Assembly (NCBI GenBank): GCA_017963165.1
Contig: JAGCTZ010000066.1
Location: forward strand, 1 to 64,000
Length of the DNA stretch: 64,000 nt
From: Treponema sp.
GTDB lineage: Bacteria; Spirochaetota; Spirochaetia; Treponematales; Treponemataceae
Direction of reading: 5' to 3'
Both the position numbers and the translations under genes were made by a program. Below the pieces are notes generated by a model. It saw only the letters and a list, made by a program, of their open reading frames with translations, had not been told where the DNA came from and ran no database searches. Positions 32,686 to 41,740 of the stretch are shown piece by piece. How positions within the stretch are numbered: position 1 is the first letter of the stretch; the number at the start of each line of letters is the position of its first letter.

Positions 32686-33387
32686 TTATATCCATGTATC
32701 ACGTTCTTTTTGTTTTTTGTACTCAGCCTCCCACGTGAACGATTTATATGATTTTTTGGGTACAATACTCGAAATGTATTTCTTAAATTTCATTAAAATA
32801 ATGTCATCGTAAGAAAAAATATCATTTGTTGTATTTTTTTCAAAATTATTACGTATAAATTTTAGACGAATTGAGGCCGCTTCTTTTGAAACCCCAAAAT
32901 TACTGATTAAGAAATTTTCTGATAATTTGCATCCCCTTCTTATTAATTCATTAACTATCTGTTTTGGCATTAATAGTTGTGCTGCAAAAAAATTGGCTTC
33001 TAGCTCATATTTATTATATAGGTTTTTAAATGAGGTTATGTTTTTTTGTTCAAGCATTTTTAATTGATGCATATCATGATTTAAATAGAAGTGGCCTAAC
33101 TCATGTAATAGTGAAAAAACAATCCTTGTTTTCTCTGTAATTAAATCATTGTAAAAAATTACGTACATTCCAGGCAATACTTCTCTTAGTTCTGCATCCT
33201 TGCTTTTCCATGCATTTAATGGAATTCCAAATTTTTTTTCAGCATTAGTATAGGTTACAAGTCTAAGATCCATTTCATTAATTAGTTCGATTGGTGAGAA
33301 AGGAAAAAAAGTTATAGTTCTTGAACAAACAAGTATTTCACATGCGCATTCGCTTGCCTTTTTAAAATCAGGATTTATACTTTCCAT
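32686..33387 (-). CDS. ImmA/IrrE-family metallopeptidase
   Basis: A 233-aa zinc peptidase with the HExxH motif in SLLHELGHFYLNHD and the downstream Glu in YELEANFFAAQLLMPKQ. ImmA proteases cleave the repressor encoded next to them when induced by DNA damage or by a signal. Here the adjacent gene (33390-33737, 2 bp away) encodes the XRE repressor, so the pair is the expected switch of a mobile element. Confidence 0.85.
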   Translation of the reverse strand: MESINPDFKKASECACEILVCSRTITFFPFSPIELINEMDLRLVTYTNAEKKFGIPLNAWKSKDAELREVLPGMYVIFYNDLITEKTRIVFSLLHELGHFYLNHDMHQLKMLEQKNITSFKNLYNKYELEANFFAAQLLMPKQIVNELIRRGCKLSENFLISNFGVSKEAASIRLKFIRNNFEKNTTNDIFSYDDIILMKFKKYISSIVPKKSYKSFTWEAEYKKQKERDTWI

Positions 33388-33389
33388 TT

Positions 33390-33737
33390 TTAAATTTTCC
33401 CCTCAAAAATATCTTTCGCCCGTTTGCTTAAAATTTCGTCAATATAAGCATCAACTTTCTTTGTTTCTTCAGAATCTAAATCTTTCATTTTTCGTTGAAT
33501 ACTGTCACTTATTGATGACGTATTTGAAAAATATTCAATGCCTAACAAAACATCACTACTTACTCCAAAATATTTTGCCAATTGAATTAGAACATCTTGT
33601 CGAGGTACGGTACCATTATTTTCCCACATGTTGACACGACTTTTGCTAACTCCTAATTCATTAGCAAGTTTTTCCATGGTTAATCCTTTTTTCTCTCTTA
33701 ACTCTTTTACTTTTCTTGAAAACTCCATATTGCCCAT
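33390..33737 (-). CDS. XRE-family repressor
   Basis: A 115-aa DNA-binding protein: KVKELREKKGLTMEKLANEL, then GVSKSRVNMWENNGTVPRQD is the helix-turn-helix, followed by LAKYFGVSSDVLLGIEYF. The C-terminal half is helical and may dimerise or be the ImmA cleavage region. The start is uncertain (MGNMEF at 33737 or MEF at 33728), since the longer ORF begins inside the operator. The duplicated palindromic operator upstream suggests autoregulation. Confidence 0.85.
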   Translation of the reverse strand: MGNMEFSRKVKELREKKGLTMEKLANELGVSKSRVNMWENNGTVPRQDVLIQLAKYFGVSSDVLLGIEYFSNTSSISDSIQRKMKDLDSEETKKVDAYIDEILSKRAKDIFEGKI

Positions 33738-33769
33738 TTTGTCCCAGCAGTTCCTTATAATCATTATTT

Positions 33770-33823
33770 TTTTTGTGCAATTAAATTGTACTAAAATAAA
33801 TATACAATTTAATTGCACAAAAA
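33770..33823. promoter_or_regulatory. Twin palindromic operator of the XRE repressor
   Basis: A perfect 21-bp inverted repeat (33770-33790 and 33803-33823) separated by 12 bp. Each arm contains its own palindrome, CAATTAAATTG, so two dimer sites face each other. It overlaps the promoter region of the XRE/ImmA operon (minus-strand TATATT at the spacer). Confidence 0.75.
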
Positions 33824-34047
33824 TCAAGTCTTTTAATTATTTTTTTAGTAGTTAATATAGTTAATGAGATATAACGGCTATCGGTTAGTAGAATGGTTAG
33901 TAAATGAATGTAAGCCAAAAATTTTCAAAATGGGTCAATAGACATTGGGGCTGAAAAAAGTTATAATACCATAACAATCAAGACATTCGCGAACGAATGG
34001 TATGGGCTACAAAGGTAGTTGGTTAGTAACGGCGAAGACCCTTTTTA
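33824..34047. other. Right boundary region of the accessory element, no gene
   Basis: No coding sequence supported. Contains the hairpin CATTCG-CGAA-CGAATG (33985-34000). The tRNA 3' sequence found at 8540-8570 does not recur here, so the right end of the element cannot be placed. Confidence 0.4.
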
Positions 34048-34070
34048 ACTTCGACAGGCTCAAGGACCCC
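34048..34070 (+). repeat. Dispersed mini-repeat, copy 5
   Basis: CTTCGACAGGCTCAAGGACC directly after the ppk stop codon. First copy seen to the right of the accessory region. Confidence 0.8.
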
Positions 34071-34073
34071 ATG

Positions 34074-36200
34074 CTATTTTCGTCTAACTTCAAATTCCTG
34101 CGTATTTTTGCGGGCTTTTTCGTTTGTCTCGTTCTGGTATTTATAGTGCTTATAAAGCATTTCCTGTGCCCTAAGATGTGCAGTTCGTTTAGCATCTATA
34201 GGTTCCCAGCTGCCGTTTGGTAAAAGAACTTCGGCATTTGTGTTGTCTTCGAAATACATATCAAGCCATGATTTAACCTGACGGAATGCATTTTTATCAA
34301 GAATAGGGAACATAAGTTCAATTCGTCTGTCAAGGTTACGGCTCATCCAGTCGGCACTTGAACAGTAAAGCTCTGGAGTTCCTGCATTCTGGAAATAGAA
34401 AATACGAGCATGCTCAAGGTATCTGTCTACAATAGAAACAACACTGATGTTTTCACTCAAACCAGGTATACCCGGGACAAGCATACATATTCCTCGGATA
34501 TTAAGCATTACCTTTACGCCAGACTGGCTTGCCCTATACAAAGCGGCAATAACCTCTTCATGTGTAAGGCTATTCATCTTTGCAATAATCAATCCAGGCT
34601 GTTCCGGAGTGCTTCGCTCAATTTCACGTTGAATCATACTTAAGATTCTGTCCTTCAAAGTAACAGGTGCCATTCCTAGATGCTTCATGTTTTGCAGTGT
34701 AGAATAACCGGTTACAAGATTAAAGAACAGGGAAACATCGTTTGCAATTTCCTGGTTTGCAGTAAACAGCGAAATATCGGAATAAAGCTTTGCAGTTTTT
34801 GTATTATAGTTTCCTGTTGCAAGATGTACATAACGTCGGATTGTATCTGATTCGCGGCGAATTACCATCAGAACTTTTGCATGAACTTTAAGGTTTACAA
34901 GTCCATAGATTACTGTAACACCAGTCTGTTCAAGTTCATTTGCCCAGGCTATGTTTCGCTCCTCATCAAAGCGGGCTTTTAATTCAACAAGAACAACAAC
35001 CTGTTTTCCTCTTTGAGCTGCCCGTTCAAGTGCTGCAATAATAGGGGAGTCGCGGCCTGTGCGGTACAAGGTCATTTTTATTGCAAGTACGTTATCATCA
35101 TCTGCGGCATCGGAAATAAATTTAACAACAGGCTCGTACGATTCATACGGAACATGAAGAATCTTGTCGTGAAGCTTAAGCGTATCCCAGTAAGGTTCAT
35201 CTTCCGGCAAATCAACAGGATAAAAATGCTCCCATGGCTCAAAGCTAAGGCGTCCTGTTTCATCTGCATCACGAAGTTCCAGAAGTCCACCAGGATCGAG
35301 CATACCTTCTGTTCTGTAAACGTCTTCTTCGGTAAGCTCAAGGTTCTTCATAAGGAAATTTCGTATTGTTGTAGAAGTACCATTGCAGCACATTTGCACA
35401 GGGAACGATGACTTACGCTGAATAAGAACATCTTCCATTGCATGAATAAAATTAGAACCCGAATCTTCATCAACGGCAAAGTCTGCATCGCGTGCAACTT
35501 TAAATACAAGTGTTTCTTCTACTTCAAATCCTGGGAAAAGCTGGGTTCCACACGAAGTAATAATATCATCAATCATTGCAAACTGACGTGCTTTGCCATC
35601 TGTAGGCAGCCAGTACAGTTTTGAAATACCGGAAGGAATTTCAACAAATGCAATTCGAGGCTGGTCGTCGTCGCCCTTAAATAAAGTTGATGTTGTTTTA
35701 ATTCCCGCAATTGGTTTAAGCAAAAATCCTGCATAAGTTTCCAGATTTTTTATATGAGGAAAAGCCTCTGTATCTGTTCTTAACGGAGTAAGCAGAGGAA
35801 AAATTTCGGAACGGAAAAGCTTTTGCAAATATTCAATCTGCTGCGGAGTGTATTTATCCTGCGGCACATAAACAAGTCCTTCCTTTGCAAGTGCCGGCAG
35901 CAAATCATTTATAAGGCATTCCTGCTGTTGACGGATAATTTGATGAGCGCGTGCACTTATGCTGGAAAGAACAAGCTTTGGCGTAAGACCAGACGCATCT
36001 GCAAGGTCTGGATTTGATTCAAGCAGGCGTTTTGTTGCGGCAACACGAACCTGAAAAAATTCATCAAAATTCGAAGTCACAATCGAAAGAAATTGAAGTC
36101 GCTCCAGAAGTGGAAGCTCCTTGCGCAATCCCTGCTTAAGAACCCTCGCATTAAATTCGAGCCAGGAAAGCTCGCGGTTAAAAAAGATATTATCACTCAT
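34074..36200 (-). CDS. ppk: Polyphosphate kinase 1
   Basis: Full-length PPK1 (708 aa). It has the N-terminal helical domain (FFNRELSWLEFNARVL), and a C-terminal pair of phospholipase-D-like domains with ALERAAQRGKQVVVLVELKARFDEERN, the phosphorylated His in LVNLKVHAKVLMV, YVHLATGNYNTKTAKLYSD and the second catalytic site. It makes polyphosphate from ATP reversibly at the inner membrane. It is third in the operon glycosidase-ppx-ppk. A dispersed mini-repeat lies in its leader (36224-36246) and another just past its stop. Weak RBS. Confidence 0.95.
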   Translation of the reverse strand: MSDNIFFNRELSWLEFNARVLKQGLRKELPLLERLQFLSIVTSNFDEFFQVRVAATKRLLESNPDLADASGLTPKLVLSSISARAHQIIRQQQECLINDLLPALAKEGLVYVPQDKYTPQQIEYLQKLFRSEIFPLLTPLRTDTEAFPHIKNLETYAGFLLKPIAGIKTTSTLFKGDDDQPRIAFVEIPSGISKLYWLPTDGKARQFAMIDDIITSCGTQLFPGFEVEETLVFKVARDADFAVDEDSGSNFIHAMEDVLIQRKSSFPVQMCCNGTSTTIRNFLMKNLELTEEDVYRTEGMLDPGGLLELRDADETGRLSFEPWEHFYPVDLPEDEPYWDTLKLHDKILHVPYESYEPVVKFISDAADDDNVLAIKMTLYRTGRDSPIIAALERAAQRGKQVVVLVELKARFDEERNIAWANELEQTGVTVIYGLVNLKVHAKVLMVIRRESDTIRRYVHLATGNYNTKTAKLYSDISLFTANQEIANDVSLFFNLVTGYSTLQNMKHLGMAPVTLKDRILSMIQREIERSTPEQPGLIIAKMNSLTHEEVIAALYRASQSGVKVMLNIRGICMLVPGIPGLSENISVVSIVDRYLEHARIFYFQNAGTPELYCSSADWMSRNLDRRIELMFPILDKNAFRQVKSWLDMYFEDNTNAEVLLPNGSWEPIDAKRTAHLRAQEMLYKHYKYQNETNEKARKNTQEFEVRRK

Positions 36201-36223
36201 AAGAACTCACTATATAAAAAGGC

Positions 36224-36246
36224 CCTTCGACAGGCTCAGGGACCCC
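36224..36246 (+). repeat. Dispersed mini-repeat, copy 6 (between ppx and ppk)
   Basis: CTTCGACAGGCTCAGG with GACCCC, in the 51-bp spacer that forms the ppk leader. Confidence 0.85.
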
Positions 36247-36251
36247 ACTCC

Positions 36252-37781
36252 TTATAACAAAATTACCTTATAACCAAAAATGCTTTCGAACATGCCGGAT
36301 TTTTCGCTCATGGCAATTTTTTCAAGAACTGTATTTTTGGATTTTTTTGTCTGCAGGTACATTGTATTCTGCATAATCTTAATTGAAAAATCATTAAACT
36401 TCTGGATGTGGCCACGGTCCATTGCATCGGCAATTCGCAGAATGGCTGTAAGCTTTAAGATAGTCATTCGGTCAGAGCGTGGCAGCATAAGGAAGCTGTC
36501 TTCGTCCTGAGGAACAGAACTTCCCTTATGATATTTTGCAATTTCGGAAACAATCGTATTATCCTTGCGTGACAAACCAAAAATCTCTGAATTGCGGATT
36601 ATATAACTTGAATGGATATTGTGGTTGTCGTAACGGATAAAAGCTCCGATATCATGAAGAATTGCAGCAGTTTCCAGAAGTGTTCTTGCATGATCATCAA
36701 GTGCAACTTCGTCCTTGAGGGTATCATAAATTTTTGTTGCAATCATACGTACACATTCTGCATGACTTTCATCACCATGATATTTACGTAAAAGGTTTCG
36801 GGCAGAAGCTGTAATCTGCATATCAAATTCTTTTTGAAGCTCTTCGTTCTGGGTAGAAATCTGACTCAAAAGAATTCCGTTGCGGATATTTGTTTCCGGG
36901 ACAAGAATTGTCTGAACAGTTGTAAGATGAATGAACAGATTGTAAATTAAAAGACTTGTCTGTAGTGTTTCCGCTTCGGCATAAGGAATCTTAAAACGGG
37001 CAACGCATTCATCAACAGAATATTCCTGAATCTCCTGAACAAATGTATCAAAGGCATTTCGATCAATTGACCATAGGAAGGTAGAAACAGGTTTTCCAAT
37101 AAGCAGCGCAGTCATAGTCAAATCCTGACCAACCGCAAGAAACTGTTTTACCTTTGAAAGGTCAACTTCACTTTCGAGAGAACCCTTTGTGTTATTTATG
37201 GATTCTTCAATAAAGCGCTGGATATCATCATAAGACGTTGTAAGGTTTTTCATCTGCTGTTCAATACGAACAGTACCAAGCCGCAAAGAATGAACACCAG
37301 CCATTTTGCCGTTGGAAATCATCATCATTTCTGTGGTGCTTCCGCCAACAACAAGAATCATAGTAGTATCTTTTTTAAAATCAACAGGCTCATCTTTGAT
37401 AGCTTCGGTTACAGCAAGATACATGAGCTTGTTTTCTTCAACACCGTCAACAATTCGTACGCTAAAGCCTGTCTGAACAAGGATGCGGTCCATAACAGGG
37501 TCGCAGTTTTTTGCATCACGGAAGGTGCTTGTAGCAAAACAGGTTGTGTTTTCAGGAGTAATTCCCCAGCCTGCAAGCTGCTCCTTATAGCGCAAAAGAG
37601 TCTGAATTAAAAGGCTTTGTGTTTCCTGAGAAATTTGTCCTGTAGTAAGAGTATCTTTTCCAATAGAAAGAGGAACTTCGGAACGGTCGAGAATATTCTG
37701 TTTTCTTTCCTGAGTGAATTCGGCAACCAGGAGACGTACCCCTGTGGAGCCGATTTCAATGACGGATTCCGGGGTCGCCAT
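36252..37781 (-). CDS. ppx: Ppx/GppA exopolyphosphatase with HD domain
   Basis: A 509-aa protein with an actin-like phosphatase domain (VIEIGSTGVRLLVAE, TSTFRDAKN, ILVVGGSTTEMMM) and a C-terminal HD domain (ETAAILHDIGAFIRYDNHNIHSSYI). It should release phosphate from polyphosphate ends or hydrolyse pppGpp. The position next to ppk points to polyphosphate turnover. RBS GGAG 6 bases before ATG. It starts 15 bp after the glycosidase gene. Confidence 0.9.
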   Translation of the reverse strand: MATPESVIEIGSTGVRLLVAEFTQERKQNILDRSEVPLSIGKDTLTTGQISQETQSLLIQTLLRYKEQLAGWGITPENTTCFATSTFRDAKNCDPVMDRILVQTGFSVRIVDGVEENKLMYLAVTEAIKDEPVDFKKDTTMILVVGGSTTEMMMISNGKMAGVHSLRLGTVRIEQQMKNLTTSYDDIQRFIEESINNTKGSLESEVDLSKVKQFLAVGQDLTMTALLIGKPVSTFLWSIDRNAFDTFVQEIQEYSVDECVARFKIPYAEAETLQTSLLIYNLFIHLTTVQTILVPETNIRNGILLSQISTQNEELQKEFDMQITASARNLLRKYHGDESHAECVRMIATKIYDTLKDEVALDDHARTLLETAAILHDIGAFIRYDNHNIHSSYIIRNSEIFGLSRKDNTIVSEIAKYHKGSSVPQDEDSFLMLPRSDRMTILKLTAILRIADAMDRGHIQKFNDFSIKIMQNTMYLQTKKSKNTVLEKIAMSEKSGMFESIFGYKVILL

Positions 37782-37796
37782 AAAAATCTCCTGCCG

Positions 37797-39230
37797 CTAC
37801 AGCTTGTCTATAAGCATAGAACATTTGCCAGACGGAATAGGCAAAGTCTTTTTCTTCTGGTCAAGGATATTTATTGTAAAGTAGTAAAGCTTTTCACTTT
37901 CCATCTGGATACCCCATCCACGGTCACTCTTGTTGCTCAAAATTGTAATGAGGTTGCGTTTAAGAGAAAGCTTTTCAATACCCATGATTTCCAGGTTCGG
38001 AATAATCCAGTCTACAGTCTTACGTGGAAGACTTATAGAAAGTCCGATTATATTTTCAATCATCAAAGCGATTGTAGAAAGTCCTGCAGTCAACAGATAG
38101 CGTTTGCGTGGGAAGGCCGGCTTGCCCTTCTGAACAGCTTTTCCTTCTTTGTTAGGAAGATATGCTTCCCAAAGGTCCCCAGCCTGCTTGCTGCTTTCGT
38201 TTGGCATAAGTCCATCAAGAACATAGTACAGGTGGCGGATTGCACATTCACGTGCCAGCTCATATTTTCCGTATTTTTCAAGACCCTTAATAATCATAAA
38301 GTTAAAGGCAGGGAAAACACTACCACAGAAACCGTTTCCGTCTTCGCTAAAGTTAGGATCATCAGCACTAAGAGTAGGGAACGGATGCTCTGTTCCAAAG
38401 GATTTAGGATTACACAGGTGGTCAACAAGAGCTTCTGCTTTATCGGCATTTGGAATCTCTGCAAGCATAGGCCAGAAGCCCGCAATAGTCTTTGTTTTAA
38501 GGCGGTTCTGACCTTTATCCAAATCGTAGTAGAAGTTTGTATCACTATCCCACATAAGTGAGTTTATACGCGTTTTGATAGAAAAATACATCTTGCGGTA
38601 CTGGAAGCTCAATTCTTTATCATTAAGAATATCACCCAAAGCCGACATATAAGATGCGTTAATAGCCATACAGGCGTTAAAATCAACAGGATAAACGGCA
38701 TCCTTACGCGGAGAATTAGACATACCGCTGGCAGCAGCAGGAACAGCGTAAAGTCCGTTGTCTTTCTTAAAGTTTGCATCTATCCAGCTCATATATTTGA
38801 GCAGGGTAGGCATAACTTCTTTAATACGACGCTTGTTTGCAGATTTATGATACAGATTGAATTCTGCCCATGCAAAAAGAGGCAAATCAAGGCCATTAGG
38901 ATTCTTTTTGTCTACAACAGGTTCGTTGTTTGAAACATCATATTTATTGCGGATGGCACCGTTTTCTTCCTGACGAGCATAAAAATAATCAAGATTGTTA
39001 CAGGCGTCAAAATTCCTGTTAGAATATACAAGGAAAAAAGAAGAGAAAATAGATTCAAACTGGTTAATCACCATCTTTCCGTTTTCCGGATAAATAAACA
39101 ATCCGTCACTTGCCTGTTCCCCTGTAGCAGGATCAATCCAGAAAGATGAAACCCACGACCAGGTTTTATTATAAATATCTACAAAATCCTGATCATAAAA
39201 ATGGATTTGGGGAAAATCGTGCTTATTCAC
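37797..39230 (-). CDS. Trehalase/MGH1-like (alpha/alpha)6 glycosidase
   Basis: A 477-aa protein resembling the MGH1-like (mannosylglycerate/glucosylglycerate hydrolase, GH63/GH37-type) (alpha/alpha)6 toroid: FIYPENGKMVINQFESIFSS, FAWAEFNLYHKS, WDSDTNFYYDLD, GFCGSVFPAFNFM, AGDLWEAYLP. No signal peptide. Starts with GTG, preceded by AGGAG. It may hydrolyse a storage or compatible-solute glycoside in the cytoplasm. Specificity is not evident. First gene of the ppx/ppk operon. Confidence 0.7.
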   Translation of the reverse strand: MNKHDFPQIHFYDQDFVDIYNKTWSWVSSFWIDPATGEQASDGLFIYPENGKMVINQFESIFSSFFLVYSNRNFDACNNLDYFYARQEENGAIRNKYDVSNNEPVVDKKNPNGLDLPLFAWAEFNLYHKSANKRRIKEVMPTLLKYMSWIDANFKKDNGLYAVPAAASGMSNSPRKDAVYPVDFNACMAINASYMSALGDILNDKELSFQYRKMYFSIKTRINSLMWDSDTNFYYDLDKGQNRLKTKTIAGFWPMLAEIPNADKAEALVDHLCNPKSFGTEHPFPTLSADDPNFSEDGNGFCGSVFPAFNFMIIKGLEKYGKYELARECAIRHLYYVLDGLMPNESSKQAGDLWEAYLPNKEGKAVQKGKPAFPRKRYLLTAGLSTIALMIENIIGLSISLPRKTVDWIIPNLEIMGIEKLSLKRNLITILSNKSDRGWGIQMESEKLYYFTINILDQKKKTLPIPSGKCSMLIDKL

Positions 39231-39612
39231 AATAACTCCTAAACTAATTTTTTAAATGCAAAAAACTGCTCTTATATATAAGTATAACACATTTTCAGTA
39301 AAAACGTAAAAAAAATCGTAAATATTTTATAAATTTTTATTATTTTGTCTAGAGGGAGACAGGGGATAGGGAATAGTAAATAGGGGATAGTAGGTGCCAG
39401 GTTTTAGGTGCCAGGTGACAGGGAAAGGAGGGGGAAGTCTCCCCCTTCGCTCCAAAGTCCTCACTTCGTTGCGGTCTTTTCCGCTACCCTCTCTGCGGGC
39501 TCAAACGCCGCCCGCAACGCCTGCTTATCATAATTTAAAAAAAACGAGGAAGCCGTAGCTCCCTCATTGCATTCTCAATAGCATTTTAGGCACACCCTGA
39601 ACAAGTTCTTCT
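39231..39612. repeat. Intergenic repeats and hairpins
   Basis: Contains tandem AGGGGATAG units (39360-39390), a TTTTAGGTGCCAGGT repeat (39391-39420, with a relative at 53145-53175), and the hairpins GGGGGAAGTCTCCCCC (39432-39447) and TGCGGGC/GCCCGCA (39496-39520). No gene. The two repeat copies are both followed by a G-rich/C-rich hairpin, so they belong to one family. Confidence 0.55.
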
Positions 39613-40405
39613 TCAATGTTTTTCTTCTGCAGCAATTTCTTCTGCCAGTTCCTGAACTTTTTTCAATGGAAGATCTTCTACTTGTGCTATCTGTTCATGT
39701 GTATTGACATTTAATCGAAGCAGTTTTTTTGCAGCTTCAACTCTTGCTGCCCATTTTGCATCTTGAATACGTATTGGTTCGCACATATAAATCCCCCTTA
39801 GAGACTCGTCTGTTTTGACCTTTTTTACAGCTAAATCAATCGTGTTTGTAAAACTATCTGTAGGTCTCTTATTCTTAATATAATCAAGAAATGCACGGAT
39901 TTCAATATCTGTCGCTTTCTCTGCGGCATCGGAATTGAAGAAATACTTTGTAGATTCATCCTGAAGAACAAGTTCTTTTTTTTCTATGCAGACATTTTTG
40001 AACGTATATTGCGCGAATCCTTTCCCGAACGGATCGCCTGTACAGATAAAGATGATAATACTTTCGGGTAGCAACCTGTACTCCATGCCTTTTAAAAGCT
40101 CGTTTGAATCAATCATAGACTGATAATACCGGACTCGTTTTGGGAGTTCATCCATGTCTTCATTCTGGATTTCAATGTCATAAATCTTATCATCATTTTT
40201 TACGTAAACATCAAGTTTGATGTATTTAGTCTGATAATAAGGCTTGATTTCTTTCTGAAGTTCCTGTCGCTCAATGTGGTCAATTTGAATTTTGAGTAGT
40301 CGTTCCAGAACCCCAATGCAGATTTCATCATCCTGCATAACCTGATAGAACATAAAGTCATCCGCAAGAGTTGAGCTCCTCGAATGGTTTGATCTTGTTT
40401 GGCAT
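39613..40405 (-). pseudogene. Rpn/PD-(D/E)xK nuclease family transposase-like, frameshifted
   Basis: The open frame from 40353 lacks the family N-terminus. Upstream on the minus strand an ATG at 40405 with RBS GGGAG reads MPNKIKPFEELN, then one extra base (near 40369) shifts into LADDFMFYQVMQDDE, the conserved Rpn start. The nuclease core is intact (KLDVYVKNDDKIYDIEIQNEDMDELPKRVRYYQSMID). Rpn proteins are recombination-promoting nucleases often mistaken for transposases. Either a pseudogene or a gene whose start has been lost; a sequencing error cannot be excluded. Confidence 0.75.
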
Positions 40406-40574
40406 AACTGCTCCCTTTTGAAAAATTTCTATACTATAGTTAACAAAAAAATTTGTTAAAAGAGGAAGTAAAATTGGCAGAATTTATAAAAATTATTTTA
40501 AATGATGAGTTTTTGCTCGTATAATGACGTAGATTTTCACGCTGTGTTTGCAATGACGTAATAGAAGAATGGCG
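40406..40574. other. Short intergenic region with REP-like sequence
   Basis: Includes GCAATGACGTAATAG, related to the REP-like segment at 8490-8528, and a palindrome-like ACTATAGT. No gene. Confidence 0.4.
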
Positions 40575-41732
40575 TTAAATTACAAATACAACAAGAGCCA
40601 GAACAATAAGAAGAATGATATTATATCCTGTAAACACCCCAAAATACTTTTTACCGACAGAGCTCTGTCCTTCATCCGAATTACTGTACAGCTTGAACGA
40701 AATTACACTCACCATAGATGCAATAAGCGTTCCAAGACCACCTACGTTTACTCCAAGCAGCAGCATATCTCCATTAGTCGTAAATCCACTTAATAGCAGG
40801 GCAGCCGGGACATTACTTATAACCTGACTTGTTACAATTCCTGTGATATAGGTTTTAAGCGGGTTCGAAAGCATCGAGTTTATAAAATCGGAAAAAGCCT
40901 GTACTGTCGAAAGACTTTTTGTAAAAATAAAAAATCCGCAGAAGGTCAAAAGCAGACTGTAATCAACTTTTTTGAATAGGCGGAAATTACAGAAAAGCAT
41001 TACAACAATTGTAAAGCCTAACATGATAAGATAATTTACAACATGAAAAACAGTAAGAAGACATATAATAAAATCTGCAATATAAAAAAATGTGCGGAAG
41101 TCTACAGTCAAAAACGACATTTGAGTCTGAAGCACATTGCCCCGGAATTGAGGCTGTGGTGGTTCTCCGGGCTTTGCATGTTTTTTTCTTGTAATAAACA
41201 AAATGATTGCGCCAAGAATCAAAAATGAAGGCACTGCAATCTTTGCTGTAAGCAGAAAAAAATCACCGGCAGAAAAACCATAGTACGAAAAAAGATACAG
41301 GTTCTGCGGATTTCCCATCGGCGTTATGCACGAGCCGAGATTTGCAGCAAGAGTTTCGAGCACGACAATTGTAAGGGCCGGTATTCCTACACGAGTAAAG
41401 ATAAGCAGCGTAATCGGAACAAACGTCAAAAGCGCAACATCATTTGTAACAAACATTGAACTAAAGAACACAAGATATGTCAGTAAAAAATAAAGTGCAC
41501 GTTCACTTTTGCAAAGTCGCAGAAGCTTGGCCGCAATAATGTTCAAAAAGTTCTGGCTCTGAAATGCCTTAATAACTATCATCAGACTGAACAAAATGGC
41601 CAGTGTTCTAAAGTCAATTGCTTCAAGGCAAAGCGAAGGAGAAGGTCTTATAAAAATAAGCGCGAGCACTGCAAGTACAATCGATGCAAAAAGCACAGGC
41701 TCACGCTTTATAAAAGAAATTATTTTATTCAT
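40575..41732 (-). CDS. SLC13/ArsB-type anion permease
   Basis: A 385-aa inner-membrane protein with about 11 hydrophobic segments. It belongs to the ion-transporter (CitT/ArsB/NhaD) group: SSMFVTNDVALLTFVPI and NLGSCITPMGNPQNLYLFS are the conserved hairpins. The substrate could be a dicarboxylate, sulfate or another anion. It follows metY after 8 bp and is probably cotranscribed with it; the leader structure upstream of metY suggests both are controlled together, so a sulfur-related anion is possible. Confidence 0.8.
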   Translation of the reverse strand: MNKIISFIKREPVLFASIVLAVLALIFIRPSPSLCLEAIDFRTLAILFSLMIVIKAFQSQNFLNIIAAKLLRLCKSERALYFLLTYLVFFSSMFVTNDVALLTFVPITLLIFTRVGIPALTIVVLETLAANLGSCITPMGNPQNLYLFSYYGFSAGDFFLLTAKIAVPSFLILGAIILFITRKKHAKPGEPPQPQFRGNVLQTQMSFLTVDFRTFFYIADFIICLLTVFHVVNYLIMLGFTIVVMLFCNFRLFKKVDYSLLLTFCGFFIFTKSLSTVQAFSDFINSMLSNPLKTYITGIVTSQVISNVPAALLLSGFTTNGDMLLLGVNVGGLGTLIASMVSVISFKLYSNSDEGQSSVGKKYFGVFTGYNIILLIVLALVVFVI

Positions 41733-41740
41733 TAAAATGC

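Noticed and set aside
37617..38561. Plus-strand 314-aa ORF
   Set aside because: Antisense to the ppx and glycosidase genes, both with clear motifs; no RBS or family resemblance.
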